Assembly: GCA_934699095.1 (NCBI GenBank)
Contig: CAKUVI010000015.1
Location: 1 to 8,983, forward strand
Source: an uncultured Bacteroidales bacterium
Lineage (GTDB): Bacteria; Bacteroidota; Bacteroidia; Bacteroidales; WCHB1-69
Direction: 5' to 3'
Length of the DNA: 8,983 bases
Below the pieces are notes generated by a model that was not told where the DNA came from, did not search any database, and saw nothing but the letters and a program-made list of their open reading frames with translations. Shown here piece after piece: positions 1-6,189 of this stretch. A program made the position numbers and the translations under genes. Each line of letters begins with the position of its first letter. The stretch's first letter is position 1.

Positions 1-58
1 CAAGAAGAGCGACATGATGAGCGTAAGATGTATCCGCAAGGTGCAACCCAACGAATAA
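1..58 (+). CDS. C-terminal end of an unidentified protein (partial)
   Basis: Reading in the frame that starts at base 2 gives an open stretch ending KKSDMMSVRCIRKVQPNE and a TAA stop at 56-58. A strong intrinsic terminator begins about 20 bases later, which supports this being a real gene end. The SVRCIRK ending resembles the closing strand of the Fibrobacter-succinogenes-major-paralogous and formylglycine-generating-enzyme-like (SUMF1) domains, which often end in a (S/F)VRC or FRC motif and are common in Bacteroidota exported proteins. With only 18 residues this is a suggestion, not an assignment. The start and most of the gene lie outside the window. Confidence 0.5.
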   Translation, partial: KKSDMMSVRCIRKVQPNE

Positions 59-79
59 CGACACAAACATACGATAATG

Positions 80-112
80 AAAAGAGACGGAGCTAATCCG
101 TCTCTTTTTTTT
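80..112 (+). terminator. Rho-independent terminator of the upstream gene
   Basis: The arm aaagagacgg (81-90) is perfectly complementary to ccgtctcttt (98-107). The A at 80 with T108 and the A at 91 with T97 can extend the stem to about 12 bp around a 5-base loop. A run of eight T (105-112) overlaps the descending arm. It lies 22 bases after the stop codon at 56-58 and is a textbook intrinsic terminator for the gene entering from the left. Because the flanking A and T runs also pair, it could work weakly in the opposite direction. Confidence 0.9.
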
Positions 113-181
113 GAATGGGACCGTTGTACAGACGGACGGCCGTCTCTTTTTTTTGAATGGGACCGTTGTACAGACGGACGG
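98..181 (+). repeat. 42-bp tandem duplication, two exact copies
   Basis: Bases 98-139 and 140-181 are identical 42-bp units placed head to tail. Each unit begins with ccgtctc and eight T (the descending arm and T-tract of the terminator), continues through gaatgggaccgttgtaca, and ends with gacggacgg. No mismatch separates the copies, so the duplication looks recent or is kept homogeneous. The unit is divisible by three but lies in non-coding DNA. It most likely arose by replication slippage between the short CCGTC/GACGG motifs at the unit ends. Confidence 0.95.
130..154 (+). terminator. Second, duplication-derived terminator-like hairpin
   Basis: The arm agacgg (130-135) pairs with ccgtct (140-145) around a 4-base acgg loop, followed by one C and eight T (147-154). 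This places a compact GC-rich hairpin directly before a T-tract, so the tandem duplication has in effect built a backup intrinsic terminator 42 bp after the first. The same descending arm could also pair with the original upstream arm at 80-90, so the two hairpins are partly alternative structures. Function is inferred from structure only. Confidence 0.55.
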
Positions 182-228
182 CCGTCCGTCTCAACCCATG
201 GCCGTCCGTCCGTCTCAACTATGGCCAT
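172..228. repeat. CCGTC-rich palindromes and imperfect direct repeat
   Basis: Bases 172-181 (agacggacgg) are followed immediately by their exact reverse complement (182-191), forming a 20-bp perfect palindrome with no spacer. Bases 181-200 (gccgtccgtctcaacccatg) recur in altered form at 201-223, with one extra cgtc unit and tcaacta in place of tcaaccca. The stretch ends in the 8-bp palindrome atggccat (221-228). The variable number of cgtc tetramers suggests a small slippage-prone microsatellite. No gene, T-tract or known regulatory box is visible inside it. Confidence 0.8.
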
Positions 229-258
229 TTTAATTAACGAACAACAATAAATTTTTTT

Positions 259-281
259 TATTTTTGCCACATTTAATTTTG
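259..281 (+). promoter_or_regulatory. Candidate gltX promoter (Bacteroidetes -7 boxes)
   Basis: TATTTTTG at 259-266 and TAATTTTG at 274-281 both match the Bacteroidetes housekeeping -7 consensus TAnnTTTG. The first is more plausible: transcription starting several bases downstream would leave a leader of about 20 bases before the gltX start, whereas the second would leave almost none. No good TTTG -33 element is found 19-21 bases upstream of either box (only ttaa near 234), so the match is partial. The surrounding 40 bases are very AT-rich, unlike the repeat DNA just before them. Confidence 0.5.
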
Positions 282-292
282 AAATACGTTTA

Positions 293-1813
293 ATGAATAT
301 GAAACCAAGAGTAAGATTTGCACCGAGTCCGACGGGACCGCTTCATATCGGAGGGGTTAGAACCGCATTGTACAACTATCTGTTTGCCAAACAACATGAT
401 GGGACCTTTGTGTTGCGTATTGAGGATACCGATCAGACTCGTTTTGTGGAAGGTGCCGAGGCCTACATTATTGAGGCCTTCCAATGGTTAGGGCTGAAGT
501 TTGACGAGGGTGTGGGCATTGGCGGCGAGTTCGGCCCTTACAAGCAGTCGGAAAGAAAACCCATATACAAACCATACGCCGAGCAGCTTGTGGCCGACGG
601 TTGGGCTTACTATGCCTTCGACACTCCTGAGGCATTGGAGGCCAAACGCAAAGAGGCTGAAGCCCAGAAAAAGACATTCCAGTACGATGCCTCAACCCGT
701 CTCTCCATGGTCAACTCGCTGACGCTTCCCGCAGAGGAGGTGGAACGCCGGCTGGCGTCGGGCGACCATTTTGTGGTTCGATTCAAATACCCGGAAAACA
801 CCGATATCCATGTGCATGACCTTATCCGCGGTGAGGTTGTGATTAACTCTAATCTTCTGGATGATAAGGTATTGTACAAATCCGACGGGATGCCTACATA
901 TCATCTCGCCAACATTGTTGACGACCATCTGATGCAGATCACGCATGTCATCCGCGGTGAGGAGTGGCTGCCTTCCGCGCCCCTTCATGTCATGCTCTAC
1001 AAGGCTTTCGGCTGGGAGGCTCCTCTGTTCGCCCACCTGCCACTGCTCCTTAAACCCGACGGGAACGGCAAGCTCTCAAAACGCGACGGCGACCGCCTCG
1101 GATTCCCCGTGTTCCCGCTCCAATGGAACGACCCTAAGAGCGGCGAGACCTCCTCAGGCTACCGAGAGAGCGGCTACCTGCCCGAAGCTGTGGTCAATAT
1201 GCTCGCACTCCTCGGCTGGAACCCCGGCACCGAACAGGAGATATTCTCTCTTGATGAACTCGTGAAGGCCTTCTCCTTGGAAAAGATCAGCAAATCAGGC
1301 GCTAAGTTCTCGTTAGACAAGGCCAAATGGTTCAACCACGAATATATCCAACTGAAGTCGGCCGAAGATCTGTTCCCATATATTTCCAAAATCCTCGACG
1401 AGAAGAGCATCTCGTATGACAAATCATTCGTTCTGAAGGTCATCGACCTGATGAAGGAACGTCTTAACTTCGTGAACGACTTTTGGGAGCAGGCAGGATT
1501 CTTCTTCCAGGCACCTGCAGAGTATAACGCCCAAGATCTGAAGAAGCGCTGGAAGGAAGGCACTGGCGAAAAGCTCAGAATCATAGATGACATGCTCCGT
1601 CAAGACCCTGTATTCGACCAACAGGCGGCCCACGACCGCGTGATGGAACATATCAAGGCTAACGAATGGAACATGGGTCAGGTACTTAACAGCTTGCGCA
1701 TCGCCATAGTTGGCGCTGCCAAAGGCCCTGAACTATTCACCATGATATCCCTCCTCGGTACTGATGAGGTTCACAAAAGAATAGAGACTATCATCTCTAA
1801 AGTTGAAAGTTAA
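293..1813 (+). CDS. gltX: Glutamyl-tRNA synthetase
   Basis: This class I aminoacyl-tRNA synthetase joins glutamate to tRNA-Glu in the cytoplasm using ATP. The 506-residue product has the usual family length. The Rossmann catalytic domain opens with RFAPSPTGPLHIGG (residues 8-21, the HIGH-type motif at 18-21) and contains FVLRIEDTD (39-47), the HVIRGEEWLPSAPLH segment (218-232) and the KMSKS-type loop KLSKR (260-264). The alpha-helical anticodon-binding region follows from about residue 340. The protein has no cysteine, so the zinc-binding site known in some bacterial GluRS enzymes is absent. Two in-frame ATGs (293 and 299) are possible starts. The second gives MKPRVRF and is equally credible, since no Shine-Dalgarno site decides. 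It begins a transcription unit downstream of AT-rich -7 boxes, and the next gene starts 23 bp after its stop. The upstream repeats do not touch the coding sequence. Confidence 0.98.
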   Translation: MNMKPRVRFAPSPTGPLHIGGVRTALYNYLFAKQHDGTFVLRIEDTDQTRFVEGAEAYIIEAFQWLGLKFDEGVGIGGEFGPYKQSERKPIYKPYAEQLVADGWAYYAFDTPEALEAKRKEAEAQKKTFQYDASTRLSMVNSLTLPAEEVERRLASGDHFVVRFKYPENTDIHVHDLIRGEVVINSNLLDDKVLYKSDGMPTYHLANIVDDHLMQITHVIRGEEWLPSAPLHVMLYKAFGWEAPLFAHLPLLLKPDGNGKLSKRDGDRLGFPVFPLQWNDPKSGETSSGYRESGYLPEAVVNMLALLGWNPGTEQEIFSLDELVKAFSLEKISKSGAKFSLDKAKWFNHEYIQLKSAEDLFPYISKILDEKSISYDKSFVLKVIDLMKERLNFVNDFWEQAGFFFQAPAEYNAQDLKKRWKEGTGEKLRIIDDMLRQDPVFDQQAAHDRVMEHIKANEWNMGQVLNSLRIAIVGAAKGPELFTMISLLGTDEVHKRIETIISKVES

Positions 1814-1836
1814 CATCGAATTATATTACAAACATT

Positions 1837-4092
1837 ATGAAAAGGTTCTTCTTATTATTGACAGTCAGCATGTTGGCTATTGCTGCATCATCGCAGAATA
1901 TTTCAACTATCTCCTTGACGGGAACAAACATAGACACTGTGTTGAAAAAGTACGTCGAGGGAGACGGCGTTGAAATAACTAATGGCCGGCTTAACGGCAA
2001 TACCGGCAACGTTTCGACAAGCACTCTGGGAAGATTCGTGAGGAACTCCGGCCCTTTCCCTTTTGAGAAGGGTATTTATATGATTACCAACGGTGCGACT
2101 TACAGCGATGCGTCAAATACTTTCACTCAGAAGAACCTCAGTAACATTGTGAGCAATATCACCAACGGTACGGCTTTGGATTTCAAGTTTGTGGCCTATG
2201 CAGACACTTTCGCGTTCAACTACGTGTTCGCTTCGTCAGAATACACATCCTATACTTGCTCCAATTATAATGATGTGTTCGCCTTCTTTTTGGAGGGATT
2301 TGATCCGGTGACTTTTGTCAATACCACCAAAAACGTGGCCGTTATACCTACTACCATCACAGCATCAAACCCTAACGGCATCCCTGTTACTATCAATTCA
2401 GTGAACAGCGGGCAGTGTAGCGGAAGTTATTCTTCATCAACTCCCGGGGTTTATCTCCAATACAGCGACTATTTCACCACCTCATACAATTCAAGCTACC
2501 CGAGCAGCTTGGGTTCGTTCAACGGCTCCACTGTGGCTTTGGCTGCCGAGTCGAGAATTATGTCGTGCCAGACTTACAAGATGCACCTTGCAATCTCCAA
2601 TGTGTCAGACCAGTCGCTGGATTCCGGCGTATTCATTGAAGAGGGCAGCTTCTATAGTCCGAATGTTGAGATTACAGGTGACTATGGGGATAATGCGATG
2701 GCTGGAGGCGATACTTTGATACAGAACTGCCGTGAGTGCGACCTTAAGTTCGAATTGCCGACCGCCCCGCTGTCGGGTAACATCAGCGTGAGCGTGCAGG
2801 TCGGCGGAAACGCCTTCTTGGGCCAGGATTTCTCATTGACCCTTCCCAATGGTACAATGTTCTCCCCGGCTAACAATGGCTTTGTGTTCGCACAAGGTGA
2901 AACCACCCAGGAACTCCACATGAAGATCCTCCCGACAGCACAGTTTGCACCAAACCAAGTGAAAAATGTGATAGTTTACTTCCAGACAGAGCGTTGCCCG
3001 GGTAACGACAAGAGCGTCTCTTACGATACCCTCATGTTCTATCTCCGCGGTAATGATTCTATCAAGCTGAAACAAGGTCTCACTTTCGGCGCCTGCGACA
3101 CCCTTAAACACATGGAAATGGAGCTTCTCAGCGGAACCCCATACAAATACCAGTGGTTCCCGGAGACAGGAATCCAAAACCCCAACGCTCTCTCTCCGGA
3201 GACTTTTATCACACAGAGCGGAACATACAAACTTGTGGCTTCCGACCAATGGAACTGTATGACAGATACTGCCGAAGTGGAAGTGACAATTGTGCCTAAG
3301 CCCGAATTTACCATAAACTACAGTCCTGACCATGGTTGTATGCCGTTGGATGTGACTTTGCAGACCCAATACACCCCTGAATTCGCCACTCTGCATTGGA
3401 CAGTTGACGGGGATTACGGCTATAGCGAGGAATCGGCAGATCCCATGGTTCACCTGTCACTCCCTGATTCAGGATACTACAATGTCAAGTTGGTGGTTGA
3501 GAGCGCCCCGGGCTGCGCCGACAGCACTCTGCTCACACACGCCGTGCACGTGTCAGGATTCCCGGAAGCCGACTTTACCTTCAGTCCCGCTGAACCAGGC
3601 AACGGTGAGGAGATTACCTTTACCAACACCTCCACAGGAGGCAATATTTCAAGCTATGTATGGAACTTCGGCGACGGTCACTCTTCTTTCTTGGAGAATC
3701 CTACTCACGCCTACCACCTGCAGGAAAGCGACATCAAGACTGTGGTGTTGACGGTCACCAATACCGATGGCTGTACAGACGATGTGGTTTATACTATTCC
3801 CGTTGAAGACAACTTCGCAATATTCATTCCTTCGGGATTCTCGCCGAACACCGACGGTGTGAACGAAGTGTTCCGCCCGAGCACAAAGGATGTTGCTAAT
3901 TATCGTCTCGAAATATATTCCCGCAACGGAGAGATGATCTTCTTCTCAACAGATCCGATGGAAGGTTGGGACGGCACATTCAAGGGCAAGCCGGTGCCGC
4001 AGGGTGTTTATATCTATAAAGTGTATTTTGCCCGCATCGGTACTCCTGACCAGATGATGATGAGAACAGGCAGCGTCACTGTTGTGCGTTAA
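1837..4092 (+). CDS. Secreted choice-of-anchor L / PKD protein with T9SS type-B sorting domain
   Basis: The 751-residue product is predicted to be exported and attached to or released from the cell surface. Residues 1-19 form a Sec signal peptide (MKRFFLLLTVSMLAIAASSQ). Residues of about 30-275 match the choice-of-anchor L domain, including LGRFVRNSGPFPFEKGIYMITNG and YADTFAFNYVFASSEY. Residues of about 280-405 look like a Calx-beta-type beta-sandwich (GNAFLGQDF, then FAQGETTQEL). Residues 406-486 are Ig-like, 488-573 PKD-like, and 575-656 a clear PKD domain with YVWNFGDG (607-614). The end (about 660-751) is a gliding-motility-associated C-terminal domain: FIPSGFSPNTDGVNEVF, LEIYSRNGE, GWDGTFKGKPVPQGVYIYKV. 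Such domains direct cargo through the type IX system. Cysteine pairs such as 420/474 and 501/560 could form disulfides within domains. It lies 23 bp after gltX without a visible promoter. The ligand is unknown; an adhesin or matrix role is inference. Confidence 0.93.
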   Translation: MKRFFLLLTVSMLAIAASSQNISTISLTGTNIDTVLKKYVEGDGVEITNGRLNGNTGNVSTSTLGRFVRNSGPFPFEKGIYMITNGATYSDASNTFTQKNLSNIVSNITNGTALDFKFVAYADTFAFNYVFASSEYTSYTCSNYNDVFAFFLEGFDPVTFVNTTKNVAVIPTTITASNPNGIPVTINSVNSGQCSGSYSSSTPGVYLQYSDYFTTSYNSSYPSSLGSFNGSTVALAAESRIMSCQTYKMHLAISNVSDQSLDSGVFIEEGSFYSPNVEITGDYGDNAMAGGDTLIQNCRECDLKFELPTAPLSGNISVSVQVGGNAFLGQDFSLTLPNGTMFSPANNGFVFAQGETTQELHMKILPTAQFAPNQVKNVIVYFQTERCPGNDKSVSYDTLMFYLRGNDSIKLKQGLTFGACDTLKHMEMELLSGTPYKYQWFPETGIQNPNALSPETFITQSGTYKLVASDQWNCMTDTAEVEVTIVPKPEFTINYSPDHGCMPLDVTLQTQYTPEFATLHWTVDGDYGYSEESADPMVHLSLPDSGYYNVKLVVESAPGCADSTLLTHAVHVSGFPEADFTFSPAEPGNGEEITFTNTSTGGNISSYVWNFGDGHSSFLENPTHAYHLQESDIKTVVLTVTNTDGCTDDVVYTIPVEDNFAIFIPSGFSPNTDGVNEVFRPSTKDVANYRLEIYSRNGEMIFFSTDPMEGWDGTFKGKPVPQGVYIYKVYFARIGTPDQMMMRTGSVTVVR

Positions 4093-4109
4093 CGGTCTTC
4101 TCCATGACT

Positions 4110-4137
4110 TCCGGCCTTTTCAATAAAAAATGCCGGA
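4110..4137 (+). terminator. Hairpin after the T9SS cargo gene, possible terminator
   Basis: The arm tccggc (4110-4115) pairs with gccgga (4132-4137). After one C/T mismatch, tttt (4117-4120) pairs with aaaa (4127-4130), closing a 6-base loop. It lies 17 bases after the stop codon at 4090-4092 and just before the promoter boxes of the next unit, which is where a terminator belongs. No T-run follows the stem, so it is not a canonical intrinsic terminator. It could instead be an mRNA 3'-end stabiliser. Confidence 0.35.
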
Positions 4138-4145
4138 TACCAAAA

Positions 4146-4161
4146 TAATTTTGTAATTTTG
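4146..4161 (+). promoter_or_regulatory. Two adjacent Bacteroidetes -7 boxes before the phosphorylase operon
   Basis: TAATTTTG occurs twice in direct succession (4146-4153 and 4154-4161), each a perfect match to the -7 consensus TAnnTTTG. The second is followed by C, as often seen at Bacteroides promoters. Transcription from the second box would start around 4167, about 14 bases before the ATG at 4181. No TTTG -33 element sits at the usual 19-21 base spacing upstream of either copy. It probably drives the phosphorylase, the binding-fold protein and priA together. Confidence 0.6.
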
Positions 4162-4180
4162 CAGTTCTATAATTATTGAT

Positions 4181-5047
4181 ATGGAAAAGAGAATTTTGGC
4201 TTCAGAACTGCCGCTCCAGTCTGACGGGGCAATATACCATCTTAACCTTCATCCCGACGAGTTGGCTGACAATGTGATTCTCGTCGGGGATCCGGGCAGA
4301 GTTGAAATGATATCCTCAATGTTCGACACTCTCGAGCTGGAAAAACAGAACCGGGAGTTGAAAACGCACACCGGAACCTACCAGGGCAAACGCATCTCCG
4401 TGATTTCAACTGGCATGGGTACCGATAATATCGATATTGTCCTTAATGAATTGGATGCCCTTGCAAATGTGAAACTGCCCGACAGGGTGGTGAAAGAGTC
4501 GCACCGCAAACTCAATTTGGTGCGCATCGGAACTTCCGGTGCCCTCCAGCCTGACATTGAAGTGGGCGATTTCGTGGCCTCCTCTCTTGGTTTTGGCATC
4601 GATGGTGTTCTCCAGTTCTACAACTACGGCGACATTTGCCGCAATGACATCGTAGATGCCTTTATAAAACAGACAGGATGGAGCCCCCGCTTGCCGCATC
4701 CATACTGCACCCCGGCTTCACCTGAACTCCTTGAACGTATAGCCTTCGATATGAAGCAGGGAATGACCGTCAGTGCCCCCGGATTTTTCGGTCCGCAGGG
4801 TAGGGAAGTTCGCGCAAGACTCATGTTCCCCGAATTGAACCATAAAATCGAGGCTTTCAACTATGAAGGCATAAAGGTCACTAACATGGAGATGGAATGC
4901 TCGGCTATCTATGGTCTCGGCAACATTCTTGACCACGCCCCACTGACCATCTGCCTTATCATCGCCAACCGTGTCACAGGCAAGTTCCTCGACAGCTACC
5001 ATGACGAGATGAAAGTGCTCTGCAAAACCGTTTTAGACAGATTCTGA
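4181..5047 (+). CDS. Nucleoside phosphorylase, uridine-phosphorylase-like
   Basis: This NP-I family enzyme should cleave a nucleoside with phosphate to give the free base and ribose-1-phosphate, in cytoplasmic pyrimidine (or purine) salvage. The 288-residue product shows the phosphate-binding VGDPGR (35-40), THTGTYQGK (62-70), STGMGTDN (76-83), the RIGTSGALQPDIEVGD core (115-130) and the nucleoside-binding NMEMEC (235-240). IIANRVTGKF (260-269) ends the core. The RIG[T]xGAxQPxIxVGD stretch and the late VNR/ANR motif follow the E. coli uridine phosphorylase pattern more closely than purine enzymes. It is longer than E. coli Udp, as is usual for Bacteroidetes members, which are often annotated only as nucleoside phosphorylase. 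It opens a tightly packed run: the next gene starts 20 bp after its stop. Uridine preference is inferred, not shown. Confidence 0.92.
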   Translation: MEKRILASELPLQSDGAIYHLNLHPDELADNVILVGDPGRVEMISSMFDTLELEKQNRELKTHTGTYQGKRISVISTGMGTDNIDIVLNELDALANVKLPDRVVKESHRKLNLVRIGTSGALQPDIEVGDFVASSLGFGIDGVLQFYNYGDICRNDIVDAFIKQTGWSPRLPHPYCTPASPELLERIAFDMKQGMTVSAPGFFGPQGREVRARLMFPELNHKIEAFNYEGIKVTNMEMECSAIYGLGNILDHAPLTICLIIANRVTGKFLDSYHDEMKVLCKTVLDRF

Positions 5048-5067
5048 ATTCCATAATCTTTGTTGAA

Positions 5068-6180
5068 ATGAAAAGAAAACTGCTATTCGTGTTGTTGATG
5101 CTCTCCGCATCTCTCTTCGCAACCGGCCAGAAATCATACACCATACTATACCTTATCCCTTTTGATAAGGATAGTTACACCGCTCCATTCGTGAAAGAAT
5201 GCGAGGATATGGAACGTGTGAAATCCTACGGCCTGATGGGCTTCTGGAATGGCTCTCAAATGGCTATTGAAGAATACGGCGACAGAAACGATGTAACACT
5301 CAACATAATTGTGCGCGACGTTACCAACAGCGAAGCCAAACTCCGCGCCATAATGAACAATGGCCAGCTTATGGGTGAGGTGGATCTCATCATCGGACCC
5401 TTCTTCAGTAAACTTTTCACTGTGGCCGCCGAGTACGCCAAACAATACGATATCCCAATTGTGAACCCATTCACAACCCGTTCCGGCATAGTACAGAACA
5501 ACGAATATGTGTTCAAACCGATGACCTCTCCCGAAGCGCAGCCCGCAATGTTGTCTTTTATCGCCCAGCAAAACAACGCTTTCCCTATCATTGTGTACGG
5601 CGATTCGAATGCCATGAGCAGGGAATGGAACGTTTGCAAAAAATACTTCGCCGAAAACAAGATTCCTTATTACGCTTCTGCTAACGTGGCCTCTGTGGTT
5701 GCTCAGGTGCAGCCTGGTAAAAAACAGATTATGCTCTGCTTCGACGATAATTCGGCCAAAAGCCTCCTGATTTCAAGAAGTCTCGCCTTCGGAAAGAAAA
5801 ACGACGATCTTACTTTTGTGGTTCCCGAATCTTGGCTCGATTCAAAGACTTATGACATTGAGTATTATTCACAACTGAATCTCCATTTCTTTTCAAATTA
5901 CTATATCGACTATACCAACGAGAAGACAAAAGTGTTCATATACGACTACACACAGAGATATGGAGTGCCCCCGATGCTGAAGAGTTTTTCCTATCAAGGT
6001 TATGACATTACAAAATTCTTTATTGAATATCTGATCAACGACAAAGATATTGACAGGGTGAAAGTGAATCCTATAGCTTTGCCGATGTCTTTCGACAAGA
6101 CATCAGATGGAGGATACGAGAATGTTAATCTTCAATTTTTGGAAATACTTGATAATGAGATAGTTCCGAGTGGATATTGA
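5068..6180 (+). CDS. Exported type-1 periplasmic-binding-fold protein (Leu/Ile/Val-binding-like)
   Basis: The 370-residue product starts with a signal peptide (MKRKLLFVLLMLSASLFATGQ, 1-21) without a lipobox cysteine, so it is probably a soluble periplasmic protein. The rest resembles the two-lobed type-1 periplasmic-binding fold used by LivJ-type amino-acid receptors. Residues 56-70 (GLMGFWNGSQMAIEE) give the typical first helix. VDLIIGPFFSKLF (105-117) and YDIPIVNPFT (127-136) match the conserved strand-loop that lines the ligand cleft. SYQGYDITKFFIEYL (308-322) matches the late SF.GYD motif. No permease or ATPase gene is present, and the usual partner LysM domain of some Bacteroidetes relatives is missing. 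It sits 20 bp after the phosphorylase and 9 bp before priA, implying co-transcription. Ligand and role are unknown. A cell-envelope role like that of LpoA-type folds is possible but unsupported here. Confidence 0.8.
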   Translation: MKRKLLFVLLMLSASLFATGQKSYTILYLIPFDKDSYTAPFVKECEDMERVKSYGLMGFWNGSQMAIEEYGDRNDVTLNIIVRDVTNSEAKLRAIMNNGQLMGEVDLIIGPFFSKLFTVAAEYAKQYDIPIVNPFTTRSGIVQNNEYVFKPMTSPEAQPAMLSFIAQQNNAFPIIVYGDSNAMSREWNVCKKYFAENKIPYYASANVASVVAQVQPGKKQIMLCFDDNSAKSLLISRSLAFGKKNDDLTFVVPESWLDSKTYDIEYYSQLNLHFFSNYYIDYTNEKTKVFIYDYTQRYGVPPMLKSFSYQGYDITKFFIEYLINDKDIDRVKVNPIALPMSFDKTSDGGYENVNLQFLEILDNEIVPSGY

Positions 6181-6189
6181 TATTGTCTG

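Noticed and set aside
2833..3453. 206-residue antisense open frame inside the T9SS cargo gene
   Set aside because: It lies wholly within a well-supported coding gene on the other strand, has no signal or family motif, and its composition is that of a mirrored frame.
5048..5067. Promoter box (taatctttg) before the periplasmic-binding-fold gene
   Set aside because: It has three rather than two bases between TA and TTTG and no -33 element; read-through from the upstream gene explains expression.
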